From NCBI GenBank assembly GCA_016235155.1, contig JACRLW010000062.1:1-42501 (forward strand): 42,501 nt of DNA, given 5' to 3'. The DNA is from Planctomycetota bacterium. Its GTDB lineage: Bacteria; Planctomycetota; UBA1135; UBA2386. Below the pieces are notes generated by a model. It ran no database searches, was not told where the DNA came from, and saw only the letters and a list, made by a program, of their open reading frames with translations. The position numbers and the translations under genes were made by a program. This document shows, one piece after another, positions 1 to 8,611 of this stretch (the stretch's first letter is position 1; the number at the start of each line of letters is the position of its first letter).

Positions 1-121
1 GAGGGCCCCAGCAAGAAGAGCGGGCGAGGCCTTCTTGGTCGTCGCGCCAGCGACGACGCCTGCAACCCGGATGGGTTGGGGCCTCGGCCGCGACGGGTGA
101 GCGAGTCCTTTGGCGCGTCAT
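1..121 (-). CDS. Possible next gene of the gspG-gspF run, truncated by the window edge
   Basis: An ATG at 121 overlaps the gspF stop codon (ATGA). A good Shine-Dalgarno GGAGG lies nine bases upstream (131-135 on the plus strand). The frame stays open for 40 codons to the window edge and begins MTRQRTRSPVAAEAP; I recognise no domain. The ATGA overlap plus ribosome site is the usual sign of a translationally coupled operon gene, so a further secretion-system component is possible. Codon composition is only moderately biased to G/C in third positions. A perfect 8-bp hairpin (38-57, loop GCCA) lies inside the frame and could instead be a terminator after gspF. Confidence 0.35.
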   Translation of the reverse strand, partial: MTRQRTRSPVAAEAPTHPGCRRRRWRDDQEGLARSSCWGP

Positions 122-1323
122 TTGGCGAGGCCTCCGACCGCCTTGTAGAGAGTCGAGATGATCACCGCGGCGATCGTGCCGACGATGACGCCGAGCAGGA
201 CGGTGATCGCCGGCTCCAGCATCGCGATGAGGCGTTCGACGGCGCTCTGTGCCTGGCGATCCAGGCTCTCACCCAGCCGTTCGAAGCACTTCGGCAATCC
301 GCCGGCCTCCTCGGAAACGCGCAGCATGCTCAACCCCAGCGGCGGCAGGACCTCTGCCCGTTGGAACGCGTCGCAGACGCGTTGACCACCTTCGAGATCC
401 GCCTCGATGCGGCCGATGCGCTCGCGCAGGTCCGGCAGGGTGAGCGTGCTCCTGGTCAGCTGCAGCGACGTGGTCATCGTCAGTCCGGCGCGGAGCAGGA
501 GCGAGATTGTGTGGCACAGCTTCGCCAGATTGAGCGCTCGCACCACGCCCTTGGCGATCGGCAAACGCACGGCGACCGAGGACGCCAGGCTTTTCCCGAG
601 ATCGGATCGAAGAGCCCAATACACCGCGAACGCCAGCGCCGCGGTGCCGGCGAGCACGAGCAGGATGTTCCCCGCGACGATGTCCGATACGTCGAGGAGG
701 ATCCGGCTGGCCGCGGGCAGGTCGTCGCTCACCTTGCGGAGAATCTCTCCGAGCCGCGGGATGACGAACCACAGCAGGAACATCACGAGGCCGTAGGCAG
801 CGGTACCGACGACGCACGGGTAGACCATCGCGTGCTTCGCGGTGGAGCGGAGCTTCTCCCGCCACTGCAGGAACCCGCCGAGGCGAGCGAACACCATTGG
901 CAGGCTTCCCGAACTCTCGCCGGCGCGGACCAGGGCGACATAGACGTCGGGGAATGCCCGCGGGTGCGCGGCGAGCGCATCGGCCAGCGACGAACCGCGC
1001 TGGATGTCCTCGATGATCGTCGCGTAGAGCTGCCGTACTCGTGGCTCGGTCTCCTGGTCGCGCATCGCCTCGAGCACGGCGAGCAAGGGGACGCCGGCGT
1101 CCAGGCTGGTCTCGAGCGCCTGGGTCAGGGCCATCAGGTCGGCCGACGAGAGCCGCGCGGTCTTGGTCTTGGGACGCGTCTCGCGCGGCGCCAACGACTT
1201 GGCCTGGAGCAGGATGTGGCCCTCGCGCTGGAGAGCCTCGTAGAGCGCTTGCTCGTTCTCGGCGTCCTGGACGGCGACGGCGGTCTCACCGTGCTCGTCG
1301 GCATACGTGCAGCGATATCGCAC
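118..1323 (-). CDS. gspF: Type II secretion / type IV pilus inner-membrane platform protein GspF
   Basis: Polytopic inner-membrane platform protein that couples the cytoplasmic ATPase to pseudopilus assembly. It shows the two repeated GspF domains: the first around residues 60-190 with the LDAGVPLLAVLEAM and RAGESSGSLP motifs, the second around 265-395 with LLRAGLTMTTSLQL and RVSEEAGGLP. Hydrophobic segments are GLVMFLLWFVIP, NILLVLAGTAALAFAVYWAL and a C-terminal ITVLLGVIVGTIAAVIISTLY. I place the start at the GTG at 1323 (product begins MRYRCTYADEHGE, as is usual in the family) because AAGGAG precedes it. A GTG at 1344 would add seven residues. At about 401 aa it has full family length. It lies downstream of the pseudopilin gene, separated by a strong stem-loop. 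Confidence 0.93.
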   Translation of the reverse strand: MRYRCTYADEHGETAVAVQDAENEQALYEALQREGHILLQAKSLAPRETRPKTKTARLSSADLMALTQALETSLDAGVPLLAVLEAMRDQETEPRVRQLYATIIEDIQRGSSLADALAAHPRAFPDVYVALVRAGESSGSLPMVFARLGGFLQWREKLRSTAKHAMVYPCVVGTAAYGLVMFLLWFVIPRLGEILRKVSDDLPAASRILLDVSDIVAGNILLVLAGTAALAFAVYWALRSDLGKSLASSVAVRLPIAKGVVRALNLAKLCHTISLLLRAGLTMTTSLQLTRSTLTLPDLRERIGRIEADLEGGQRVCDAFQRAEVLPPLGLSMLRVSEEAGGLPKCFERLGESLDRQAQSAVERLIAMLEPAITVLLGVIVGTIAAVIISTLYKAVGGLAK

Positions 1324-1363
1324 GAGTCGTAACGCTCCTTGCACGCGGACGGCGCGAGCGCCG

Positions 1364-1400
1364 CGTGATCACCACCGCCACCTCGGCGGCGGCGATCACG
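1364..1400 (-). other. Strong stem-loop between gspG and gspF
   Basis: CGTGATC (1364-1370) pairs perfectly with GATCACG (1394-1400). An inner stem, CCACCGCC against GGCGGCGG with one mismatch, closes on the five-base loop ACCTC. No U-run follows on the minus strand. Its place directly after the pseudopilin gene fits an attenuator or mRNA-stabilising structure that lets pseudopilin be made in excess over GspF; that role is inferred. Confidence 0.55.
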
Positions 1401-1449
1401 TCGGACTCGAGCTGACTTCAGGGACGCGCCCCGATCGGTGACTACCGGA

Positions 1450-2085
1450 TCAGGTACGCGCCTGGATGATCACGCCGATGTCGTCTCCGGCCAGAGTGTC
1501 GGTCGACGCGGCGTTCGCGTTCGTGTCGATTACGCCGTTGGCACCGGCGGACATCACGAACAGCTTCTTGTAGTTGGTCGCGTCGGTGCTGTACGCACTG
1601 ATCACGTTGATGACGTACGGCCGCGCCCAGGGGTCCATCGGCGCGCTGGAGGAGAGGTAGGGACCTCGCCAGCGTCGATCGCCCGTCGTCGCGTAGGCCG
1701 CCGTCGTCTTCGCGCCCGGCGCGTTGGACAGCAGGTGGTTGTCCAGGACGTCGCCCGTGCTGGTGTTGCGCGCCCAGTCGCTCCAGCTGTGCGTCTTCAC
1801 GAACGGGTCGGTCTTCGGGATCGCACTGCCCGTGAAGAAGGCCTTCAGGGTGTAGTCCTTGGCCGAGGAGTCACGGCTCGGGAACTGGCCGACGTCCTTG
1901 TAGAAGTTGGTCAGTGCGCCGGCGATCATCTTGACCTCGGCCTCCGCGCGGCCACGTCGACTGTCTTCGACATAGCTGCTGATGAGCGGCACCGCGATGC
2001 CCGAGAGGAGCAACACGACCGCCAGGACGACGACGACTTCGACGAGGGTGAAACCCTCCGACTGCTTCTCGATTTGCTTGGTCAC
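1450..2085 (-). CDS. gspG: GspG-like type II secretion major pseudopilin
   Basis: Prepilin-type protein. The leader ends in Gly11 and is followed by the processed N-terminus FTLVEVVVVLAVVLLLSGI, with the invariant Glu at mature position 5, then the long hydrophobic helix. The C-terminal half has the GspG signature WRGPYL...PMDPWARPYVIN and a Ca-loop-like SAGANGVIDT. At about 211 aa it is longer than typical GspG (about 140-150), with an extra segment around residues 70-125. The GTG start at 2085 is chosen because GGAGG lies five bases upstream; an ATG at 2097 overlaps that ribosome site and is less likely. It is the first gene of the minus-strand run leading to gspF and is divergent from gspE. 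Confidence 0.9.
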   Translation of the reverse strand: MTKQIEKQSEGFTLVEVVVVLAVVLLLSGIAVPLISSYVEDSRRGRAEAEVKMIAGALTNFYKDVGQFPSRDSSAKDYTLKAFFTGSAIPKTDPFVKTHSWSDWARNTSTGDVLDNHLLSNAPGAKTTAAYATTGDRRWRGPYLSSSAPMDPWARPYVINVISAYSTDATNYKKLFVMSAGANGVIDTNANAASTDTLAGDDIGVIIQART

Positions 2086-2225
2086 TGATACCTCCATAGG
2101 GTGATGGAGAAGGGGCTCCCTTGAGAGAGCTGACTCCCTTCTGTCGAGACGTTGCGCCGCCGAACTTGACTGACACGAATCTCGAGCGCCGACTTGTCCC
2201 GGTTCGATCCCCTTACCGTGACGGT

Positions 2226-2252
2226 CGAGGCCGCGAATGATGTTCGGCCTCG
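2226..2252 (+). other. Stem-loop in the gspG/gspE divergent region
   Basis: CGAGGCCG (2226-2233) and CGGCCTCG (2245-2252) form a perfect 8-bp stem with an 11-base loop. It lies in the 272-bp divergent intergenic region (2086-2357), about 105 bp before the gspE start. I see no convincing -35/-10 pair in either direction. It could be a leader structure or an operator; neither is demonstrated. Confidence 0.35.
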
Positions 2253-2357
2253 GGTGTTCACCTGAGGGCCCGCGATTCTTGCCACCGCCTTTTCTCCCCG
2301 GTCACCCGCGCGCGACCCGGCCTCACCCTCCGGTGGCCTGCCCTCCGAATAGGGAAC

Positions 2358-3952
2358 ATGGCCAACCAAGGGCACGACCTCGTGCGCGACCTCGCCGAGG
2401 TCTGCAATCGAGAGGCTGCCGAGTTCGACGAGCTGCTCGAGCAAGCCGGCGGGGACGAACTCCGCTTCGTCGCGCTGGCGGTCGAGCGCGGCCTCGCGTC
2501 GGAGAACGACGCATACCGCGTCTGGGCGCGGCGGCTCGGCGTCGACTTCGATCCGCTCGACGAGCGTACGCTGAGCCCGCAATCGCTCCATCGTCTGCCG
2601 ATCGACGTTGGCCGCCGTTTCGGGGCGGTCGTGGTCGGGGAGGCCGATGGGCTGCTCAGGGTGGCGCTCTCCAATCCGTACGACGTCTTGTCGATCGACG
2701 CGATCCAGGAAGCCACCCGCTCGCCGATCGACATTGCTCTCGCCACGCCGAGTTCGATCGAGCGCGCCCTCGCCCGTCAGGCCCGTGGCCTGACCGGCAT
2801 CGAGAAGATGATCGCGCAGATCGCGAAGGCGGAGGTCGGCGCCGACGTGCTGTCGAACCCCGAGAAGCTCAAGCAGATCGCCGGCGAGGATGCGGTCGTC
2901 CAACTGAGCTCGAGGTCGTTCACCGTTTCCCCAAGGCACTGCACGCACCGGTTTGTTCACGCATCAAGATCGTCGCCGGGCTCGACATCAGCGAGCGACG
3001 CATGCCGCAGGACGGCCGTTACGTGCTCGGCGGCAACCACCCCGATCTCGAATTGCGGGTGTCGACGCTGCCCAGCGTCTTCGGCGAGAAGGTGGTGATG
3101 CGCATCCTCGATCGTGGCGCGATCCGGCTCGAACTCGATCGGTTGCGCATGTCGGAGACCAACTTGACCGCGTTCAAGGGCGCGTTCTCCAGTCCCAATG
3201 GCCTTGTCCTCCTCACCGGCCCGACCGGCAGCGGCAAGACGACGACGCTCTATGCCGCGATGAACGCGGTGAACGAGGACTCGATCAACCTCATCACCGT
3301 CGAAGACCCCGTCGAGTACGACCTCCCCGGCACGGTCCAGGTCCAGGTCGACACCAAGGCCGGGAGGACCTTCGCGCAGGTCCTGCGCGCGGTTCTTCGC
3401 CAGGACCCCGACGTGATCATGATCGGCGAGATCCGCGACCAGGAGACCGCGGGGATCGCCGTGCAGGCCGCATTGACCGGTCACCTCGTGCTCTCGACGC
3501 TCCACACGAACACCGCGCTCGGGGCCGTCACCCGCCTGCTCGACATGGGCGTCGAGCCCTATCTGCTGGGTCCGTCGCTCCGCTGCGTCGTAGCCCAGCG
3601 ACTCGTCCCGCGGATCTGCCCGGACTGCGCCGTGCCCGACCAGCCGACCGACGAGGCCCTCGCCACGTTCGGCGCGACCGACGTTCCCGAATCGCAGCGC
3701 ACGTTCCGTCGCGGCGCCGGTTGCCCGCAATGCCGGAACAAGGGCAAACGCGGCCGCGTGCCGATCCACGAGGTCCTCGTGGTCGACACCGAGATCGGCC
3801 GCGCAATCTCGCGCAGCACGTCGGACACGGAGCTCGCCGCGATGGTCGAGCGCAAGGGCCGCTTCGTGTCGATGGCGCGCGACGGCCTGCTCAAGGCCTG
3901 TCAGGGGCTGGTCACGCTCGAAGACGTGGCGGCCGTCACGCGCGAGGACTGA
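2358..3952 (+). pseudogene. gspE: GspE/PilB secretion ATPase with an internal deletion and frameshift
   Basis: Cytoplasmic hexameric ATPase of type II secretion/pilus assembly. The N-terminal half (MANQGHDLVRDLAEV...) is read in one frame up to AVVQL at about 2906. The rest continues in another frame from LEVVHRFPKALHAP at 2909. All C-terminal motifs are present: Walker A GPTGSGKTTT (about 3218-3247), Asp box VEDPVEY (about 3300), Walker B IGEIRDQETA (about 3423), and a CPDC / CPQC zinc site (about 3616 and 3722). Against the family, the segment that normally carries the ASDIHIEP motif (about 34 residues, roughly 100 nt) is missing at the frame switch. Adding it back gives about 565 aa, the usual length. 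The weak ribosome site AGGGAAC precedes the ATG. As read, no functional full-length ATPase can be made; an assembly error is the main alternative. Confidence 0.88.
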
Positions 3953-3962
3953 CGGAGACCTT

Positions 3963-3984
3963 CGATCGGATCAGTTGCCGATCG
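3963..3984. terminator. Stem-loop at the convergent gspE / 3971 gene junction
   Basis: CGATCGG (3963-3969) and CCGATCG (3978-3984) form a perfect 7-bp stem with an 8-base loop. It sits across the 18-bp gap and the last codons of the minus-strand gene. It could act as a bidirectional terminator. No U-run is present. Confidence 0.3.
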
Positions 3985-5173
3985 CGATCTGCACGCCCTC
4001 GGTCATCGAGAGCTGCATCGTCGCGGCGTCGAGGGCGAGGCCCTGCGTGAACAGCTTCAGACCGACGAGTCCAGGGTCGTTCGGCACGACATAGCGGTGC
4101 CGGATCGTCCCCATCGGATCGGTCAACTGGAGCACGAAGATCGACGTGCCCGGATCGACGTAGAGCCAACCGCCGAGGTTAGGGATCGGGAGCTCCGTGC
4201 GTGCGAATCCGATGACCTCGCCGCCCGGCGCGTTCGGCAGTTCGATCTGGTAGGTGATGTCGAAGAACGATGACGGTGCCGGAAGGCCGTCGCCCCACGC
4301 CGACGGCATCCGCTGCGCGGCGCCGAGCGTCGGCAGGCCGAAGGTCCCGATGCCGTGCTCCGGCAGGACGCCCGCATGCAGTTCTTGCGGCGGCATCACG
4401 CGCCGTGCCAGTGCGTCGTACTGGTACTCGACGTGCTGCACGTCCTCACCGAGCAGACTGCGCTCGAGCAGGAGCCCGTACCAGAGGCGATAGGGGTCGA
4501 GCACGCTGTTCCACCGCGCGCCCGACGGCGTGAAGCCGGCCTGGCGCAGCGCCTGGATGATCATCGCCTGGATCTGCTGGCCGTTCATGCCGGGGAGGAG
4601 CTGCACGCGGACCACGATCGTGCGCACGACGCCGTTGCGGTCGATCACCTCGATGATGATGCGGATCTCGACCGGCTGCGGCAGCGGCAGCGGCGGTTGG
4701 TTGTCGGGCGGCACGCCGATCCCGACGCCCTTGCCCTTCGCGCCCGGCGCGACCGGTCCACCGGGTCCTGGCGGCAGACGGCGCACTCCACTGTCCAGGT
4801 CGAGACCGGTGTCGTCGTTGCCGTAGCTCACGCCCTCGGTGATCGGGGCGCCGCCCGGACCGGCGGTGATGCAGAACTTGTTGGCATTGATGCGGCGCGT
4901 CGTGAAGCCGGCGGCGCGGTATTGCGCCTCCTGGGCGGCGCTCACCTGCGCGGCGGTCTGACCAGCGACCGGATTGACGGTCCGCGTGTCGTTCACGCCG
5001 TTCACGTGGATGCGCGACGTGACCTTGGACGGCTGGCCATTGCTGTTCACGCCGGTGGCCGGGCCCGCATGCACGGACAGGCAGACCTCGAGCTGGGCCG
5101 AGGCGGTGATCGCGAGGATGACGGCGCAAAGTGCCGCGCGGATCGCGGAGAGAAGAGTTCGGTGGCGGTTCAT
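3971..5173 (-). CDS. Secreted protein with two internal repeats and a planctomycete-type C-terminal beta module
   Basis: About 400 aa. The start at 5173 is chosen because AAGGAA lies seven bases upstream and the product begins with a clear Sec signal peptide (RTLLSAIRAALCAVILAITASAQ). Two related segments follow: one with GQTAAQVSAAQEAQYRAAGFT (about residues 70-90) and one with GMNGQQIQAMIIQALRQAGFT (about 203-223), each after a run of beta-like alternating residues. They are joined by a Pro/Gly-rich linker. The last about 130 residues (from FGLPTLGAAQRMPSAWGDG) resemble the C-terminal module of other exported proteins in this window: GGWLYVDPG, then VPNDPGLVGLKLFTQGLALD and a terminal IAIGN. 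I recognise no catalytic motif. The function is unknown; a surface or extracellular structural role is inferred. Confidence 0.72.
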   Translation of the reverse strand: MNRHRTLLSAIRAALCAVILAITASAQLEVCLSVHAGPATGVNSNGQPSKVTSRIHVNGVNDTRTVNPVAGQTAAQVSAAQEAQYRAAGFTTRRINANKFCITAGPGGAPITEGVSYGNDDTGLDLDSGVRRLPPGPGGPVAPGAKGKGVGIGVPPDNQPPLPLPQPVEIRIIIEVIDRNGVVRTIVVRVQLLPGMNGQQIQAMIIQALRQAGFTPSGARWNSVLDPYRLWYGLLLERSLLGEDVQHVEYQYDALARRVMPPQELHAGVLPEHGIGTFGLPTLGAAQRMPSAWGDGLPAPSSFFDITYQIELPNAPGGEVIGFARTELPIPNLGGWLYVDPGTSIFVLQLTDPMGTIRHRYVVPNDPGLVGLKLFTQGLALDAATMQLSMTEGVQIAIGN

Positions 5174-5398
5174 GGCTGGGTTCCTTGTCAGGACGCCTGG
5201 CAGGAGATGGATGGAGTCCAGGAGCAGGACCGAGGGCGGCTGCCCGGACCGGAACCGGATTCCAGGAATCGCCACGACCGCTGATCCGCCCGCTCCCGCC
5301 GCCCCCTTCCGGCCGGATTCACGACTTCCCGTTCCGGTCGCGGCCTCGCCTCACGGTCCTCTTGTCGTGACCGCGATCTCGCCACCGCTCGCCCCCGT

Positions 5399-5421
5399 CC
5401 GCCGGCCCTTCCGGCGGAGAG
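5399..5421 (+). promoter_or_regulatory. Hairpin overlapping the ribosome-binding site of the sigma factor gene
   Basis: CCGCCGG (5399-5405) pairs with CCGGCGG (5411-5417) around the loop CCCTT. The 3' arm shares its last two bases with the Shine-Dalgarno GGAGAG (5416-5421) that serves the ATG at 5427. Partial sequestration of the ribosome site is visible in the sequence; regulation by it is inferred. The rest of the 253-bp divergent gap (5174-5426) shows no feature I can support. Confidence 0.45.
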
Positions 5422-5426
5422 TCATA

Positions 5427-6059
5427 ATGCCCGCGGTGGATCCGCTCCCTCGTTTGCTCGAAGCCGCCCGTGCGGGCGATGCCAAGGCGCGTGACGAACT
5501 CTGTTCGCGCTTCTACGAGCGTGTCCGCGGGCTCGTGCATCACCAGATCCAACAGCGACTGCGGCGCCCGGGTCACGGCGCACTCGCGCGGATGAGCACC
5601 GGCGACGTCGTGCAAGACGTCCTCCTCGAAGTCTTGCGCGGACTCGACCGATGGGAAGGCGACGACGAGGAGGCGTTCGTCGGACTGCTCGCGACGCTCG
5701 TCGAACATCGCATCGTCGACTCGGTCCGCCACCACCAGGCTGCGTGCCGCGACGTGCGCCGCCACGACGACATCGGTCCGGTCACCGCCGGCGCCGGACA
5801 CGACGAGACGCCGTCGCTGGTCGCCTCCGGCAACGAGGCGCTCGCGATCTATCGCGAGGTGCTGGCGTCCTTTCCCGATCGCGAGCGCGCGTTGCTCACG
5901 CTCCGGCTCGAAGACGCGCTCGAGTTCAAGGACCTCGCCGCACGGCTCGCCTATCCCTCTCCCGACGCGGCGCGCAAGGCGTTCCATTCGGTGCAGGCTC
6001 GCCTGCTCCTGCGCCTGCGCCGGCGCGGCATCGTGATGCCCGGGGGCAGCACGTCATGA
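5427..6059 (+). CDS. ECF-type RNA polymerase sigma factor
   Basis: About 210 aa. Region 2 is around residues 30-100 (MSTGDVVQDVLLEVLRGLDRW, then a DSVRHHQAACRDVRR segment). Region 4 is around 145-200 (YREVLASFPDRERALLTLRL, then LAARLAYPSPDAARKAF as the helix-turn-helix). There is no sigma region 1 or 3. The ATG at 5427 follows GGAGAG, which is partly folded in a hairpin. The stop overlaps the kinase start (ATGA), so the two are translationally coupled. Planctomycetes commonly pair such sigma factors with Ser/Thr kinases instead of anti-sigma factors; control by phosphorylation from the adjacent kinase is therefore plausible but not shown. Confidence 0.88.
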   Translation: MPAVDPLPRLLEAARAGDAKARDELCSRFYERVRGLVHHQIQQRLRRPGHGALARMSTGDVVQDVLLEVLRGLDRWEGDDEEAFVGLLATLVEHRIVDSVRHHQAACRDVRRHDDIGPVTAGAGHDETPSLVASGNEALAIYREVLASFPDRERALLTLRLEDALEFKDLAARLAYPSPDAARKAFHSVQARLLLRLRRRGIVMPGGSTS

Positions 6060-8611
6060 CCCGCATCGGGGATCCGCCGATCGACGAAACGGTGCTCGAG
6101 GGACTCCTCGCCGCCGGACTCGCGGCGCTCGAGGCCGGCGAGGCCGTCGATCCGCAGGCACTCTGCGCCGATCACCCCGAGTGCGTCGAGATCGTCGCCA
6201 CCGCGCTCGGCCTCGGCACGCAACTCCAGGCACTCCATTCCGCGAGCATCGCGACCGACATCTGGCTCGGCCGCGTGCTCGTCGATCGCTATCGGCTCGA
6301 CGAACCGATCGGACGCGGCGCCGCGGGCGCGGTCTATCGGGCGCACGATCTCACGCTGCGCCGTGACGTGGCGCTGAAGCTCTTGCACGCCGGCACCCTC
6401 GTCGGTCCAGCGGCGGAGGAACGGTTCCTGCGCGAATCGGAGATCCTCGGGCAGCACGAGCATCCGCACGTCGTGCGCGTCTACGACCGCGGCCGGACCG
6501 ACGACGGCGCGCTGTTCCTCGTCACCGAGCTGCTGACCGGGATCGGTCTCGCCGACGTGCTCGAGGCCTCACGCTCGGCGATGCCCTTGGGCGCCTCGGC
6601 CGTTGCCTTTGCGCAATCCACGTGGCTGAACCCACTCCTGCCGCGCGCGGCCCTCGAGCGCAGCTATCTCCGCCAGTCCGTCGAGTGGATCGCGCAACTC
6701 GGCGACGGGCTCGCCGCCGCCCACCGCAACGGCGTGTTCCACCGCGACGTGAAACCGTCGAACGCGTTCATCCGCGCCGACGGCAGCGCCGTCCTCCTCG
6801 ACTTCGGCCTCGCGACGCGCTCGGGCGATCCGTCGCTCACGCTGCAGACCGCGATCCTCGGCACGCCGTGGTACATGCCGCCCGAACAGGCACGCGGGCG
6901 CGTGGTGCCCTCGCCCGTGCTCGACGTCTTCAGCCTCTGCGCGACCCTCTATCACCTCGTCACCCTGCACCCGCCGCACGGCGACGGACTCGACGCGAAC
7001 GACGTGCACGCGGTGATCCTCGCGGCGCGCGACGGCGAGACGATCCCCGCGGCGCAACGCCACGTCGGTCTGCCGCGCGACCTCGCGGCGATCCTCGATC
7101 ACGGACTCGAGCCGGATCCGACGCGCCGCTACCAGGACGTCGGAACGCTCGTTTGGGACTTGCGCGCGTTCCTCGATCACCGCCCGGTGTCCGTCCGGCC
7201 GATCGGTCCCCTCGGTCGTGCCTGGCGACGCACGCGGCGCCGCCCGGCACGCGCTTTCGCGTTCGCCGGCGGTGCGCTCTCGATCGCACTGATCGCGATC
7301 GCGTTGCCGCTTGCGTCGAAAGTCAGTGACGACGCGGCACGCGCCGAATTGGCCGATGGGCTCGCGCACCTCGCCGCCGACCTCTGCATCGAGGGCTGGC
7401 CCGATCAACGGGCGTTCGTGCCGGTGGGCGAACGCGCCGCGGCGATCGCAGAACTCGATCGTCTGCTCGAACTCGACCCTGGCGACGTCGCCGTGCGATT
7501 GATGCGAGCGAGCGAGCGGCTCGACGCGGGCGAGCGCGACGCCGCCGCGGCCGATCTGCGCGCGATCGCATCGAGCTCCGACAGCGTCTACCTCCGCGAG
7601 GTCGCGTCGCGCTATGCGGGTGCGGATTCGTCGCTCGCGGGCATCGCCGCCGTACAGCTCGGCGGACTCCCCGAGCCGGTCACGACGGCCGAGTGTTTCG
7701 TCGCCGGCTTCCACGCATTGCGCGCGCGCGACGCCGAGCGCGCCGTCGCCTTGCTCGATCGCGCGACCGACTGGTTGCCGGCGCGCGACCTCCGCCTGCT
7801 CGCGTTGCTCGGCGTGCGCCGCTGGGACGATGCGCTCGCCGAGGCGCACGAACTCGAGGGCCGCTATGGCCGGCCGACCGCGCGCACCCGCCACGCGCTC
7901 GCCGCGGCGGCGCTGGGGCGGCGCGAGTACGACAAGGCGGTGGCGTGGGCGACCGACGCATTGGCATTGCGTCCCGATCGCCACGGACCGTGGAACAACC
8001 TCGGCTACGCGCACCTGCGGCTCGGCGACTTCGCGCGCGCGCGCGAGTGCCTGACGCGCGCGATCGCGATCCGGCCGTGGTTCGACAACAGCCGCGCCGG
8101 ACTGTGCCAGGCGCTCCGCAGCGTCGAGGACTTCGCGGCGGCGCGCGCCGAGGCCGAGAAGCTCACCGCGGCGTGGTGGCGCACCTGGGAGATCGCGAAC
8201 GTCGACCTCGCCGAGGCGATGGCCGCGCACCGCGCACGCGACGTCGAACGCTGCCGCACGCTCGCGCTCGCCGCCGCCGCCGGCTACGCGCAGGTGCGTG
8301 ACGACGCCGACCCTGACAACCAGAAGCGCAAGTCCGCGCCGGCCTCGATCGCCTTCGCCGAGGCGATCGCCGGTGAGGAGATCACCGCCGCGTTCACGCC
8401 CTTCCTCACCACCTTGCGCGCCGACCCGCGCAACCCGACCCAACTCCTGAATCTCTGCGACATCCTCGAGGGCTGCACGCTGTCCGACGACGCACTCGAT
8501 GCGCTTCGCCTCTGGATCTGCGAACTCGGCCTCGACCTTGCCCCGAACGACATCCGCCTCGAGCAGGCACGCCAACGCGTCCTCGACTCGATGCGAAAGA
8601 GGAACCGATGA
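6056..8611 (+). CDS. Membrane Ser/Thr protein kinase with TPR-like C-terminal domain
   Basis: About 851 aa. A short N-terminal helical region precedes a complete Hanks-type kinase domain (about 79-375): Gly loop IGRGAAGAVY (85-94), Lys108 in DVALKLL, HRDVKPSN with Asp231, DFG at 249-251, and GTPWYMPPEQ in the activation segment. A basic stretch (RRTRRRPARA) leads to one transmembrane helix at about 400-421. The remainder, about 430 residues, is helical with TPR character, clearest in AVAWATDALALRPDRHGPW and the following LGDFARARECLTRAIAIRP. The predicted topology is kinase inside, TPR sensor outside. It overlaps the sigma gene and the next gene by 4 bp each (ATGA), so the three form a tight operon. 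The TPR part may sense or dock the secreted product encoded next. Confidence 0.92.
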   Translation: MTRIGDPPIDETVLEGLLAAGLAALEAGEAVDPQALCADHPECVEIVATALGLGTQLQALHSASIATDIWLGRVLVDRYRLDEPIGRGAAGAVYRAHDLTLRRDVALKLLHAGTLVGPAAEERFLRESEILGQHEHPHVVRVYDRGRTDDGALFLVTELLTGIGLADVLEASRSAMPLGASAVAFAQSTWLNPLLPRAALERSYLRQSVEWIAQLGDGLAAAHRNGVFHRDVKPSNAFIRADGSAVLLDFGLATRSGDPSLTLQTAILGTPWYMPPEQARGRVVPSPVLDVFSLCATLYHLVTLHPPHGDGLDANDVHAVILAARDGETIPAAQRHVGLPRDLAAILDHGLEPDPTRRYQDVGTLVWDLRAFLDHRPVSVRPIGPLGRAWRRTRRRPARAFAFAGGALSIALIAIALPLASKVSDDAARAELADGLAHLAADLCIEGWPDQRAFVPVGERAAAIAELDRLLELDPGDVAVRLMRASERLDAGERDAAAADLRAIASSSDSVYLREVASRYAGADSSLAGIAAVQLGGLPEPVTTAECFVAGFHALRARDAERAVALLDRATDWLPARDLRLLALLGVRRWDDALAEAHELEGRYGRPTARTRHALAAAALGRREYDKAVAWATDALALRPDRHGPWNNLGYAHLRLGDFARARECLTRAIAIRPWFDNSRAGLCQALRSVEDFAAARAEAEKLTAAWWRTWEIANVDLAEAMAAHRARDVERCRTLALAAAAGYAQVRDDADPDNQKRKSAPASIAFAEAIAGEEITAAFTPFLTTLRADPRNPTQLLNLCDILEGCTLSDDALDALRLWICELGLDLAPNDIRLEQARQRVLDSMRKRNR

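Noticed and set aside
76..1332. Long open frame on the plus strand opposite gspF
   Set aside because: Arg/Asp/Gln-rich translation without any domain; it is the antisense shadow of a clear GspF gene in GC-rich DNA.
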